This document shows positions 7,244 to 15,778 of a stretch of DNA of 64,000 nt, piece by piece. The stretch's first letter is position 1, and the number at the start of each line of letters is the position of its first letter. The stretch is from NCBI GenBank assembly GCA_034435435.1, contig DAOTXN010000182.1, forward strand, positions 4,727 through 68,726. Reading direction: 5' to 3'. The notes beneath the pieces are model-generated. The model saw only the letters and a program-made list of their open reading frames with translations, was not told the DNA's origin and did no database searches. The position numbers and the translations under genes were made by a program. The DNA is from DAOTXN01 sp034435435. GTDB lineage: Bacteria; Chloroflexota; Anaerolineae; S140-20.

Positions 7244-9187
7244 TCAGCTCCATTCATCCAATCCCAGTCTGCGTAATGTCTCGGGAGTGGGAACGCCGTT
7301 TTCGTCCCACCCCCGCAAGCGATAATAACGGTCCAGCATGGCTTCGAAATCGCGCACGAGTCCGACGTGCACCGGCTGCGGCGAGGGACGCAGCTCGCCG
7401 GTGGCTGCGTTGCCCTCCCAGGCGTATACCGGCAGCGGCTCCGCCGTGAAACGCTCTGGCAGGCGGTCGTGGGCCCGCGACAGCCCCAGGCGGACGTTGT
7501 ACAGCCGCTCCAGGTTGACGATGCGCTCCCCGGCCGCCAGCATCTCTGCGCCGCTCACCTCCCATCCCCACAGCGCGCTCAGCCCCGCCGCCAGGTCTTC
7601 CGGGAACAGGGCGTAACTCTCGGCGGTGGTGAACTTGCACACCCCCAGCGCATCGGACACGGCGCAATAGTGCTCGCTCCACACCACCAGGTCGGGCTTG
7701 AAGCTTTCGTTATCCGTCTCCATCAAGGCCGGCACGATGTGCGGCGCAAAGAGCCGCCGGGCCGCCTCCAGGTTGCCCGCCAGGTCTATCGTGGGCAAAG
7801 CGTAGAGGTGATCGGCTCCCCGGTTGGAGGTGGCGTGGCCCAGACCGAAGCCTTTGGCGATGCGCGGCTCCTGGCGGGGCAGCTCCAACCCTTTGACGTG
7901 CATGGCGTAACGCCCGGCCTCGCCGCCGATGACCTCGGCCGCCCGGCGCACCCCCTCGGCCAGCAAGTCGCCCAGCCCCTGCCGCCGGCCGATGCGCTCG
8001 ATCAGGTTCAAGAGAGTCGCGGCGTCTCCCCATTCCAACGACAGCTCGGGATCGTCGAGCAGGCCGCGCTGGTGGCATTCCAGCGCAAAGGCGATCACGA
8101 CGCCCGTCGAGATGGCGTCGAGGCCCAGGTCGTTGCACAAGCGGTTGGCGTGAATAATGACCTGGGGATCGTCGATCCCGCACAGCGGTCCCAGGGCGTC
8201 CAGGGTCTCGTATTCGGGACCTTCCAAATCGCCGGCGTGCGGTCCGCTCTCAATCTGGGTGACCCGGCCGCAGCGGATGGGACAGGCAAAACAGCCTTTG
8301 GTCTTGCGGGTGTAACGGGCGATGGCGGCGGCGTTTATCCGGTGTACCCACGGCGTCTGCCCTTGCTGGTGATTGCGGGTGGGCAAGTCGCCTACCCGGT
8401 TCTTGATGTCCACCAGATGGACAGTGCCCCGCTCGCGCAAGGCAGCCACGGTCGGGTGGTCGCGCACCTGTTCAAAGGCGCGGCGGGCCTGGTCGAGAAA
8501 GGCCGGGGGCCAATCTGTCTGTCCCCGTTTCTGCGCCGCCGCGCCTGTGGAGCAGACCACGATGGCCTTGAGATTTTTGCTGCCCATCACCGCGCCGCCG
8601 CCGCAGCGGGCCGCCGCCCGGCCGCCGTCGTTGAGGATGGCCGCAAAACGCACGCCCCGTTCCCCGGCCGGACCGATGCAGGCCACGTGTGCGCCAGCGG
8701 TCGCCAGGGCCGCGTGCGTGGCCTGCGCGCCCAGCCCCCACAGGTGAACAGCGGGCCGGATAGCCAGACCCTCCGGTCCCGCTTGCAGGTAGACGGGCTG
8801 CTCGGCCCGCCCGGTGATCACCAGCGCGTCGTACCCTGCGCGGCGCAGAGCCGCTCCAAACGAGCCGCCGGCGTTGGCGTAGCCATAGACGCCCGTCAGA
8901 GGGGAGCGGAAGGTGACGTTGTAACGCGCCCCGCCCGGCCAGGGCGCGCCGGTGAACGGGCCAACGGCAAAGATGAGCGGGTTTTCGGGCCCCAGCGGGT
9001 CGTCGGCAGCCTGTCGTCGCGCACATTGCGCCTGCCAGAGAAGCGCCGCCCCCAACCCCCGCCCGCCCAAAAAGCGCGTTGTCAGGCTTGGCCCTGAGGC
9101 TTCGGCGCAGCCCGAAGGGTCGGCGGCGGTGGGCATGGACGGCCGGATAGCGCCGGTGGACAGATCAATCCAGGCGATGGCGCCCAT
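7244..9187 (-). CDS. Aldehyde:ferredoxin oxidoreductase family protein (AOR 2)
   Basis: A second, diverged AOR of 647 residues directly before AOR 1. The Fe-S ligands Cys299, Cys302 and Cys306 and the Gly-Val-Cys-Lys cysteine are present, as is Tyr-Gly-Tyr-Ala-Asn-Ala-Gly-Gly for pterin binding. Compared with AOR 1 it has about 13 extra residues near positions 23-35 (Asp-Pro-Ser-Gly-Cys-Ala-Glu-Ala), encoded by a copy of a short dispersed repeat (9086-9121). It also lacks the usual Gly-Tyr-x-Gly opening and starts one strand later. The ATG at 9187 lies 2 bases after the aldolase stop. The two AORs share the same C-terminal layout, so they probably arose by duplication and act on different or successive aldehydes. 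Confidence 0.9.
   Translation of the reverse strand: MGAIAWIDLSTGAIRPSMPTAADPSGCAEASGPSLTTRFLGGRGLGAALLWQAQCARRQAADDPLGPENPLIFAVGPFTGAPWPGGARYNVTFRSPLTGVYGYANAGGSFGAALRRAGYDALVITGRAEQPVYLQAGPEGLAIRPAVHLWGLGAQATHAALATAGAHVACIGPAGERGVRFAAILNDGGRAAARCGGGAVMGSKNLKAIVVCSTGAAAQKRGQTDWPPAFLDQARRAFEQVRDHPTVAALRERGTVHLVDIKNRVGDLPTRNHQQGQTPWVHRINAAAIARYTRKTKGCFACPIRCGRVTQIESGPHAGDLEGPEYETLDALGPLCGIDDPQVIIHANRLCNDLGLDAISTGVVIAFALECHQRGLLDDPELSLEWGDAATLLNLIERIGRRQGLGDLLAEGVRRAAEVIGGEAGRYAMHVKGLELPRQEPRIAKGFGLGHATSNRGADHLYALPTIDLAGNLEAARRLFAPHIVPALMETDNESFKPDLVVWSEHYCAVSDALGVCKFTTAESYALFPEDLAAGLSALWGWEVSGAEMLAAGERIVNLERLYNVRLGLSRAHDRLPERFTAEPLPVYAWEGNAATGELRPSPQPVHVGLVRDFEAMLDRYYRLRGWDENGVPTPETLRRLGLDEWS
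9086..9121 (-). repeat. Dispersed CCTTCGGGCTG-type repeat, copy inside AOR 2
   Basis: On the minus strand this stretch contains CCTTCGGGCTGCGC followed by GAAGCCTCAGG. It resembles 33690-33748 (intergenic) and 51649-51680 (inside the polyferredoxin gene). It is in frame and adds residues absent from the paralogue AOR 1. Confidence 0.5.
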
Positions 9188-9189
9188 GG

Positions 9190-9936
9190 TCAGGCAAAAA
9201 GCACAGCGTGGATCTTGGCCGTCATGGCCTGCGGGTCGTCGGCCTGCCACACGCGCCGCCCGATGGCCACGCCGGCCGCGCCGCCGGCGATGGCGTCTCG
9301 CGCCAGCGCCAGTGTGTCGCTTTCGCCTCCGGCGCTGGCGCCTCCGGCCACCAGGATGGGCAGCGACACGGCCGCCGCGATGTGCTGAAAAGTCTCCCGG
9401 TCGCCGCAATAGTTGGTCTTGATCACATCTGCGCCGATCTCCATCCCGATGCGGGCCGCGTGGGCAATGGCCTGGGCTTGGTAGGCTCTATCGGCCGGCG
9501 GCATCATTTCGGCGACGACGGGCATGGCGTAACGCTCGCTGGCGTCGATCAGCGCGGCCAGCCAGCGATAGATTTCAATGTCGCCCGAACGCCCAAAAAA
9601 GACCGACACCGCGACGGCGTCTGCATCCATACGCAGCGCCGTTTCCAGCGCAGCGATGGGCGTCTCTTGCATGCTCTCCTGGCTCAAGCCGGCGGTCAGG
9701 CTGACGCGCAAGACGACGCCGGTGGAAGGCGGGATCAGTGAAGCAACCTGGCGGTAAAAGCCAGGCGAAATCAACAGGGCGTTCGCCCCGCCTTTGAGCA
9801 CCGCCTCCACGACGGCGCGCGGGCGGTCGAGGCCTTTGACCGGACCCAGCCAGCCGCCGTGATCCAGTGGGGCGAGCAAACACCGTTTTTGCTCGCCGAC
9901 GAACAGGCGACCGAGTCGCCGCGCTTTTCCAACCAT
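9190..9936 (-). CDS. Class I aldolase of the DhnA/FbaB/LsrF type
   Basis: A 248-residue TIM-barrel protein of the DeoC/FbaB superfamily. The Schiff-base lysine is in Asp-Val-Ile-Lys-Thr-Asn-Tyr near residue 178. The phosphate site is the paired Val-Ala-Gly-Gly-Ala and Val-Ala-Ile-Gly-Arg loops near the C-terminus. An N-terminal Pro-Leu-Asp-His-Gly is typical of archaeal-type fructose-bisphosphate and LsrF-like aldolases. It sits between the FGGY kinase and the AOR genes, so its likely job is to split the phosphorylated ketose or keto-acid into a C3 phosphate and an aldehyde. Its own product length is unknown. ATG 9936 is the only good start. Confidence 0.85.
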   Translation of the reverse strand: MVGKARRLGRLFVGEQKRCLLAPLDHGGWLGPVKGLDRPRAVVEAVLKGGANALLISPGFYRQVASLIPPSTGVVLRVSLTAGLSQESMQETPIAALETALRMDADAVAVSVFFGRSGDIEIYRWLAALIDASERYAMPVVAEMMPPADRAYQAQAIAHAARIGMEIGADVIKTNYCGDRETFQHIAAAVSLPILVAGGASAGGESDTLALARDAIAGGAAGVAIGRRVWQADDPQAMTAKIHAVLFA

Positions 9937-9961
9937 TCAACGACTCCTTTCCGTCAGATAT

Positions 9962-10036
9962 TACAGGATTGACAAGATTGACAGGATGGTCTGTTCCAAT
10001 GGGCGGTTTTTATCTTGTAAATCCTGTGAATCTTGT
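9962..10036. repeat. Inverted ACAGGATTGACA-type repeat between aldolase and kinase genes
   Basis: The left arm, ACAGGATTGACAAGATTG at about 9963-9980, runs into ACAGGAT. It is matched in opposite orientation by ATCTTGTAAATCCTGTGAAT at about 10012-10031. The arms are imperfect and direct sub-repeats of ACAGGATT/ACAAGATT run through both. Short AGGATT-ACAGGATT strings of this kind are common intergenic repeats in many bacteria. It fills the only gap of the downstream half of the operon and could fold in the mRNA. Confidence 0.55.
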
Positions 10037-11503
10037 TCAGGCCTTTGCGATAAAATCGGCCACCGCACGATAACGCCCATAAATGGGTTCATACACCGCG
10101 GCCAGCTCCGCACGGGGCGTGTAGGATTGCGCCGGCGCGTCGAAGGCGCTGGACAAGGCCGCTTCAAAAGAGGCTCCTTGATCCAGCGCCACTGCGCAGT
10201 AGGCGTAGAGCGGGCGGGTCACGGTTTCTGAGCCGGCGTATATCTGCACCGGGCGCTGGCAGACGTCGGCAAAGATTTGCGGCCAGCCGGAGACGGTCGA
10301 GCCGCCGCCGGCCAGCGCGATCTCGTCTATGGGCGATCCCAGCTCCGCACAAATATCCAGCAGGCCCCGCAGGCTGTAGGCCACCCCCTCCAGCACGGCG
10401 CGCAGCATGTAGGCCCGGTCGTGAGCCAGCGTCAGCCCCAGAAAGCCCCCGCGCAGCGCATCGTTCCAATAGGGACTGCGTTCACCGGCCAGAAATGGCA
10501 GAAAGTAGAGGCCGTCGCTCCCCGGCGGGACGGCGCTGGCGGCCTGCAAGACGGTCTCCAGGGGCGTTTCTGGCCCATAGAGCGCCCGCCAGGCCCAGGT
10601 GAGCGCGGCCCCACTGGTAGACAAAACGCCGTTCAGCAGGCGATAGGGAGGCAGCGGATAGAGGTACATGCGCTGGCGCGGGTCGTGAACGGTCTGCCCG
10701 GCGGCCAACGGGCAGGCGACCATGCCAGAACTGCCCAGCGAACAGGTCAGCCGGCCGCTGCGCGGCGGCGCGCCGCCCAGCAGGGCTATTACGTCGCCGG
10801 CCCCGACGATCACCCTGGCTGTGGGCGACAATCCCAGCTCGGTTGCTGCGCCGGGCAGGAGCGGGCCGGCGTCGGCGTGGGCCGGGCGCAGCGGCGGCAG
10901 GATGGACGGATCGAGACCGACTAACTTGAGACGCCCGGCGGCCCACACGCCCCGTTCCCAATCCAGCAGGGCGGCCCCGCCAGCTTCGGTCGCGTCGGTC
11001 AACGGCCGGCCGGTCAGCCGGTAGCGCACGTAATCTTTGGGCCAGAGCAAAAGCCGAGTGCGAGTCAACACGTCGGGTCGGTGACGGGCCAGCCAGTACA
11101 GCTTGGGCAACGTATACGTAGAGTTGAGATGGTAGGGAGGCAGGCCGAGCCATTCCTGCAACTCGGCCGTCTCGGCCACGGCCCGGCGATCTAGCCACAG
11201 AATGGTCGGGGCGATAACCTCTCCCTCCTGGTCCAACAACACAGGGGTGTGCATCTGCCCGGTCAGGCCAATGGCCTGTACGGCCCGCAAGTCAAAACCG
11301 TCGGCCAGATCGGATAGCGCGTCGGTCAGCGCGACCCACCAGTCGGCCGGGTCGGCCTCGGCCCAGCCGGGCTGCGGCGTCTGGTAACTGTAACGCCGCA
11401 GGGCTACGGCCAGGACGTGACCATCGGCGGCGTACAGCGCCGCCTTGAGGGTCGAGGTGCCGACGTCAATCGCCAGAACGTGGGGCGGGCCGGGGTGTGT
11501 CAC
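10037..11503 (-). CDS. FGGY-family carbohydrate kinase (xylulokinase-like)
   Basis: A 488-residue sugar kinase. The N-terminal ATPase loop is Ala-Ile-Asp-Val-Gly-Thr-Ser-Thr, the substrate loop is Gly-Leu-Thr-Gly-Gln-Met-His, and the catalytic Asp is in Val-Gly-Ala-Gly-Asp. The second ATP-binding loop, Ala-Gly-Gly-Gly-Ser, comes at about residue 405. Length and the Gly-Gln-Met-His signature are closest to xylulokinases, but FGGY substrate calls from sequence are unreliable. It overlaps the dehydrogenase stop by four bases (ATGA). In this operon it would phosphorylate the ketose made by the dehydrogenase, ahead of the aldolase. Confidence 0.88.
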   Translation of the reverse strand: MTHPGPPHVLAIDVGTSTLKAALYAADGHVLAVALRRYSYQTPQPGWAEADPADWWVALTDALSDLADGFDLRAVQAIGLTGQMHTPVLLDQEGEVIAPTILWLDRRAVAETAELQEWLGLPPYHLNSTYTLPKLYWLARHRPDVLTRTRLLLWPKDYVRYRLTGRPLTDATEAGGAALLDWERGVWAAGRLKLVGLDPSILPPLRPAHADAGPLLPGAATELGLSPTARVIVGAGDVIALLGGAPPRSGRLTCSLGSSGMVACPLAAGQTVHDPRQRMYLYPLPPYRLLNGVLSTSGAALTWAWRALYGPETPLETVLQAASAVPPGSDGLYFLPFLAGERSPYWNDALRGGFLGLTLAHDRAYMLRAVLEGVAYSLRGLLDICAELGSPIDEIALAGGGSTVSGWPQIFADVCQRPVQIYAGSETVTRPLYAYCAVALDQGASFEAALSSAFDAPAQSYTPRAELAAVYEPIYGRYRAVADFIAKA

Positions 11504-12537
11504 GTCGTTTCACCGTTGACCTGGATCATTACTTTCAGCCCCTCGCTGTGCTTGACCATCTCGAAACCGCGCCCCAGCTGTTCCAGGGGCAGCAAGTGGC
11601 TGATCAGACTCGCAGTGTCCACCAGGCCGTCCTGAATCAATTTGAGAGCGCGATAGTTGTCCTGGGGGGTGCTGTCGGCCGAGCCGGTCAGCACGCACTC
11701 GCGGTAGTGGATGAGGTTGGGGTCAACGCGCAGCTCGTCGCGGGGGTAAACGCCGGCAAAAATATTGAGCCGCCCGCCCGGGGCCAGCATGGATAGACTC
11801 TGCTCCACCATACGAGCCGAGCCGACGGCGACGACGGCCGCGTCCACTCCCCAGCCCCCGGTGACGTCCTGGACAAAGGCGCCCAGATCCACGTCATTGG
11901 GGTTCACCGTCCAATCGGCTCCCAGGGCGGCGGCTTTTTCCAGGCGAGCGGGGAGCAAATCGGCGGCGATCACCCGCGCGCCAAAGCGCCGGGCGACTTG
12001 CACGTGCATCAAGCCGATGGGACCCACGCCGACCACCAGCTCCACGTCGCCCGGCTGCAGGCGCAGCATGTCCTGGCCGCGCAACACGCAGGCCAGCGGT
12101 TCCATAAAGGCCGCGGCTGGCATGCTCACGCCCGGCCGCAGCGGATAGATGTTCTGCTGGGGGATCAGGACGTAATCGGCATAGCCGCCGCCGTATTGCA
12201 TGTAGCGCGGGCGCTGGCAGCGGTTCGAGCGCCCCCGGCGACAGGCCGGGCACTGCCCACATTTGACGATAAAGTCGGCCGTCGCCGGCTGGCCGAGCTC
12301 CAGATGGGTCACATTTTTTCCCAGAGCAGCGATGTGTCCCGAGGTTTCGTGCCCCAAGACGCGGGGAAAGGCGACCGACGACTGACCGGAAAAGGCCCGC
12401 ACGTCCCACGGACAGATGCCGGTGTAGGCCACGCGCACGAGTACATCGTCGTCGCCGAGCTCAAAGATGGGGCGGCGGCGCAATTCCAACTGGCCGGGTT
12501 GTTCGCACCACATCTGGCGCATCAGTTGAGCGGTCAT
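11500..12537 (-). CDS. Zinc-dependent medium-chain alcohol/polyol dehydrogenase
   Basis: A 345-residue MDR enzyme. Catalytic zinc ligands are Cys in Gly-Ile-Cys-Pro-Trp-Asp and His-Glu in Gly-His-Glu-Thr. The structural zinc lobe is Cys-Gly-Gln-Cys-Pro-Ala-Cys followed by Cys seven residues on. The Rossmann loop is Val-Gly-Val-Gly-Pro-Ile-Gly. It belongs to the sorbitol/threonine-dehydrogenase-like group that oxidises a secondary alcohol with NAD(P). ATG 12537 is chosen because it sits 5 bases after the permease stop and opens with a normal MDR N-terminus; the open frame upstream lies inside the permease gene. It probably turns the imported polyol or sugar acid into a keto compound for the overlapping FGGY kinase. 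Confidence 0.88.
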   Translation of the reverse strand: MTAQLMRQMWCEQPGQLELRRRPIFELGDDDVLVRVAYTGICPWDVRAFSGQSSVAFPRVLGHETSGHIAALGKNVTHLELGQPATADFIVKCGQCPACRRGRSNRCQRPRYMQYGGGYADYVLIPQQNIYPLRPGVSMPAAAFMEPLACVLRGQDMLRLQPGDVELVVGVGPIGLMHVQVARRFGARVIAADLLPARLEKAAALGADWTVNPNDVDLGAFVQDVTGGWGVDAAVVAVGSARMVEQSLSMLAPGGRLNIFAGVYPRDELRVDPNLIHYRECVLTGSADSTPQDNYRALKLIQDGLVDTASLISHLLPLEQLGRGFEMVKHSEGLKVMIQVNGETT

Positions 12538-12542
12538 TTTTC

Positions 12543-13370
12543 CTATCCTTTGGCTGCGCCCAGCGTCAGCCCGCGCACAAAATAGCGGTTCAAAAAGAGC
12601 GAGATGATCACGGCGGGGATGATGGCAAAGATGCACATCACTGCCATTCTCCCCCAACCGATCTCGACGGCGCTAAAAGTCGCCAGGATACCCAGGGGCA
12701 TGGTCTTGGTTTTCGGCGAAGTCAGCATCAGGGCAAACAAAAAGTCGTTCCAGGAAAAGATGATGCAATACAAGGCCGAGGCGACGATGCCCGGTATGGA
12801 CATAGGCAAGGCGACGCGCAAAAAGGCCTGCAGATGCGAGGCTCCATCCACCAGGGCAGCCTCTTCCATCTCTTGCGGCACGTCCTGGAAATAGCTGCGC
12901 ATCATCCACACTACGAACGAAGCGTCAAAGGCGGTGTCGAGAATAATGACGGCGGCGTAGGTGCCCAGCAGGTGCAGGTCGCGCATGATCAGGTAAAAGG
13001 GGATGAGCATCGCAATCGGGGGGATCATCAGCAGCAATAGGAAAAAGTAAGCGGAGGCGTTGGTCAGGGCCGATTTGCTGCGGGCGATGGCATATCCGGC
13101 CGGCACGCCCAATACCAGCGAAAGGATGGTTGTGCCGGCGGTAATGATGAGGCTATTGGTCATGAACCGACCAATCTGCGTCTCATCCAACACTTTTTGA
13201 AAGTTTCTGAGCGTAAAATCGAACGAGATCCACTTGGGGGGGATGGCAAAAGCATCCCGTCCGAACTTGAAAGCCGTGGTCACCAGCCAGAAAATGGGCA
13301 ACATGAAAAAAAAGATGACCAGGAGGATGGCGATATTTTGCAGGGTCTTTTCCAAACGCGAGGTTTTCAT
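12543..13370 (-). CDS. Carbohydrate ABC transporter permease, MalG/UgpE type
   Basis: A 275-residue inner-membrane permease with six predicted helices. The ABC-coupling EAA loop is Glu-Glu-Ala-Ala-Leu-Val-Asp-Gly-Ala-Ser (about residues 176-185). The C-terminus ending Arg-Tyr-Phe-Val-Arg-Gly-Leu-Thr-Leu-Gly-Ala is diagnostic of MalG-like subunits. It pairs with the MalF-like permease 14 bases upstream. No ATP-binding subunit is encoded in the operon, so a shared MsmK/UgpC-type ATPase elsewhere must energise it. Confidence 0.93.
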   Translation of the reverse strand: MKTSRLEKTLQNIAILLVIFFFMLPIFWLVTTAFKFGRDAFAIPPKWISFDFTLRNFQKVLDETQIGRFMTNSLIITAGTTILSLVLGVPAGYAIARSKSALTNASAYFFLLLLMIPPIAMLIPFYLIMRDLHLLGTYAAVIILDTAFDASFVVWMMRSYFQDVPQEMEEAALVDGASHLQAFLRVALPMSIPGIVASALYCIIFSWNDFLFALMLTSPKTKTMPLGILATFSAVEIGWGRMAVMCIFAIIPAVIISLFLNRYFVRGLTLGAAKG

Positions 13371-13384
13371 TGGCTCACCCCTGT

Positions 13385-14272
13385 TCACATCTGTTGTCGC
13401 TCCAGGAGCATCACGTACAGGATAGACAAAACGGCGACGATGACCAACAAAATGTTGGCCAGGGCCGCGGCATAGCCCATATTGAAAAACGTCATCCCTA
13501 CCGTATAGATGTGGTAATTGAGCACGGTCGTGGCGCTGCCAGGCCCGCCGGCGGTGGTGGCGAAAATAATGTCGAACACTTTGAAGGATTGCATCGTGCG
13601 CAGCAACAGCCCGACCAGAAAAGTGGGTCGCAGCAGAGGCAGGGTGATGTACCAAAAGAGCTGCCAGCGCGCGGCTCCATCTACCACGGCCGCTTCGTAG
13701 GGTTCGTGAGGCAGGCTCTTGAGACCGGCCAAAAAGATCACCATCAGGAGCGGCGTCCATTGCCACAGATCAATCAGGATGACCGCCGGCATCGCGACGC
13801 CGACCTCGCTTAACGGCCCGTGGCCCACGTCTATCCCCAGCGATTTGAGATAGTAGGGGATGACGCCAAAGTCAGCGTTGTAGAGCGATTTCCAGATCAG
13901 ACCTACCACCAGTGGGGGAATCGCCATCGGTATCAACAAAAAAGAGCGGATGGTGCGTATCAGTCGTGTTTCGGCCGAGAGGAGCAAGGCCAGGCCCAGG
14001 CCCACGACGATCTCGGTGGTCACGCTGCCCAACACAAAAATCAAGGTGTTGACGACCGCTTTGACTACCTGTGTATCCCGGAAGGCGTCCAGGTAATTGG
14101 ATAGACCGATAAAAGTGCGGGTCTGATCGGGATCGGTGAGCCGGTATTTGAAAAAGCTGATGTAGAAAGAAAAAGAAAGCGGATAGATGGCGATGATAAA
14201 CACAAACAGCAGCAGCGGGGCCAGCATGAGCCAATAGTGCGTTTTGGAGAGCTTGAATGACAAACGCTTCAT
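13385..14272 (-). CDS. Carbohydrate ABC transporter permease, MalF/UgpA type
   Basis: A 295-residue six-helix permease with the EAA loop Tyr-Glu-Ala-Ala-Val-Val-Asp-Gly-Ala-Ala in its second half. This is the first permease after the binding protein and the partner of the MalG-like subunit. I chose ATG 14272, where a basic N-terminus precedes the first helix; an in-frame start at 14326 would run into a long hairpin sequence. The hairpin at 14297-14325 separates it from the binding-protein gene and probably lowers permease expression relative to the lipoprotein. Confidence 0.93.
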   Translation of the reverse strand: MKRLSFKLSKTHYWLMLAPLLLFVFIIAIYPLSFSFYISFFKYRLTDPDQTRTFIGLSNYLDAFRDTQVVKAVVNTLIFVLGSVTTEIVVGLGLALLLSAETRLIRTIRSFLLIPMAIPPLVVGLIWKSLYNADFGVIPYYLKSLGIDVGHGPLSEVGVAMPAVILIDLWQWTPLLMVIFLAGLKSLPHEPYEAAVVDGAARWQLFWYITLPLLRPTFLVGLLLRTMQSFKVFDIIFATTAGGPGSATTVLNYHIYTVGMTFFNMGYAAALANILLVIVAVLSILYVMLLERQQM

Positions 14273-14296
14273 GGGGGCCACTCTCTCAAGTGGGTC

Positions 14297-14325
14297 AAGG
14301 TGACGGGCGCTTGACGCGCCCGTCA
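14297..14325 (-). terminator. Strong intercistronic hairpin after the sugar-binding protein gene
   Basis: A perfect 12-base stem (GGTGACGGGCGC / GCGCCCGTCACC) with a 5-base loop lies 15 bases after the binding-protein stop. No T tract follows on the minus strand, so it is more likely an RNA-stabilising or partial-termination element than a full terminator. Such hairpins are known after binding-protein genes of ABC importers, where they raise binding-protein to permease stoichiometry. Confidence 0.7.
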
Positions 14326-14340
14326 CCTCAATTCAAAGGG

Positions 14341-15639
14341 CTACTTGAGGGCAGCATCGACCTGGGCTTGCGCCTGGTCCAGCGCCTCTTGGGCCGTCAT
14401 TTCTCCTACCAGGAAAGCGTTGACGGCCGTGCCCAGCGCGTCCTGGATGATGCTGTATTGGGGGATGCGCGGGCGATAGTCGCCGTCGCCATTTTCAAAA
14501 GACGTGAGCAGCAGCGGGAACCACGGGTATTCCTTGACCAACTCTGCATCCGTCAGTGTGCTGCGGCGGATGGGCGCACCGTCGTGGCGAATCCACTCTT
14601 TTTGGATCTCGGGGCTGGTGAGCCATTTGATGAACACCCAGGCCGCCTCGGCCTTTTTGCTATCGGCGTTGATGCCGATGGCCCAGCCGCCAAAGCCATA
14701 TTTGGGTTCCATCCCCTCGGCCACCGGGGCCAGCGTGACGTCTACCTTGCCCACGATCGAGGAAATCTCTGGGTTCTCGTAACCGGCGCGCGCAATGCTC
14801 CAGCCTTCCATCAGCGCCACGTTGCCGGTGCGGAAGGCGGTCTCGCGCTGATCCCACCAATAGTCGGTCGCGCCGGGGGGGGCATATTCAAAGAGCGAGC
14901 CAAAGAATTCCAGGATCTCGACGTTTTTCGGGGTGTTGAGCGCAGGCTTGCCGCTCGCATCCAGGATGGAGCCGCCGTGCTGCTGTACCCAGGCCATATA
15001 GTCCTGGGCGACCGCCGACCCTTTGGCGCCCAGCAGAGCTATGCCATAAAAACCCTTGTCGGCGTTGGTGAGTTGCCGGGCCATATCCAACAACTCCTGC
15101 TGGGTCTTGGGGGGCGTGAGACCGGCTTCGGCCAACACATCTTTGCGATAGTTGAGGACGTTGGCATAACCGGCCAGCGGATAGGCCCAGTGCTTGCCTT
15201 CCCACTCGCCCAGGGTCCAGCAGACAGGCATAATGTCGTCCAGGTTCAGCTCGTCCTTGTCGCGCTCCATAAAGTCGTCTAGCGGCAAAGTGTATTTGTT
15301 GGCCGCGTACTCGCCGCTCCAGACGATGTCTACGGTCATCAGGTCATAGTTGGCGGTGTGGGCCACAAAATCGGCAGTCAGCTTTTGATACAGGTCCACA
15401 TAGCCCAACTCGTCTAGCGTGATCTTGATGCCGGTTTCCTCTTCGAACTTGGGGACCAGGTAGCGAAAAGCCGTCACATACTGGTCGGTCATGGTGGCCA
15501 GCGTCAATTCGGTGCCGGCGAAAGGTTTTTCCTCTTCTTTGGGCTTTTTTTCCTCTTTGCCGCCGCACGCTACGAGAGCTAGAATTAACAGCAGCGCCAG
15601 GGCCGGCAAAAGAAATCGGTAACGTGGGGTGAACATCAT
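14341..15639 (-). CDS. Carbohydrate ABC transporter substrate-binding lipoprotein
   Basis: A 432-residue extracytoplasmic binding protein of the family-1 (MalE/UgpB) fold. The signal peptide ends at a lipobox with Cys25 (Leu-Val-Ala-Cys), followed by a Lys/Glu-rich tether. The Met-Met start at 15639/15636 follows an AAAGGAGG ribosome-binding site. Leu-Asp-Glu-Leu-Gly-Tyr, Gly-Trp-Ala-Ile and the C-terminal amphipathic helix fit sugar-binding proteins. It is the first structural gene after the GntR regulator and should set the substrate range of the pathway, but the ligand cannot be predicted. Confidence 0.92.
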   Translation of the reverse strand: MMFTPRYRFLLPALALLLILALVACGGKEEKKPKEEEKPFAGTELTLATMTDQYVTAFRYLVPKFEEETGIKITLDELGYVDLYQKLTADFVAHTANYDLMTVDIVWSGEYAANKYTLPLDDFMERDKDELNLDDIMPVCWTLGEWEGKHWAYPLAGYANVLNYRKDVLAEAGLTPPKTQQELLDMARQLTNADKGFYGIALLGAKGSAVAQDYMAWVQQHGGSILDASGKPALNTPKNVEILEFFGSLFEYAPPGATDYWWDQRETAFRTGNVALMEGWSIARAGYENPEISSIVGKVDVTLAPVAEGMEPKYGFGGWAIGINADSKKAEAAWVFIKWLTSPEIQKEWIRHDGAPIRRSTLTDAELVKEYPWFPLLLTSFENGDGDYRPRIPQYSIIQDALGTAVNAFLVGEMTAQEALDQAQAQVDAALK

Positions 15640-15668
15640 TGTCCTCCTTTGGACTAGTTGTCGGGTTT

Positions 15669-15692
15669 GCCAGCCAGGTCTCTCTGGTTGGC
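15669..15692. promoter_or_regulatory. Inverted repeat between regulator and binding-protein gene
   Basis: GCCAGCCAG (15669-15677) and CTGGTTGGC (15684-15692) form a 9-base stem with one mismatch and a 6-base loop. It sits in the 139-base gap after the GntR gene, about 30 bases before the start codon at 15639. It could be a regulator operator or a leader hairpin; nothing in the sequence decides between them. Confidence 0.4.
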
Positions 15693-15778
15693 CGGAGAAG
15701 CACAGAACTTGCGGAATGTCGCCATTTAACCCTGATCGTGCAGACTGGACCTCCTTTCGTTTTTTCTTTCGGATACCG

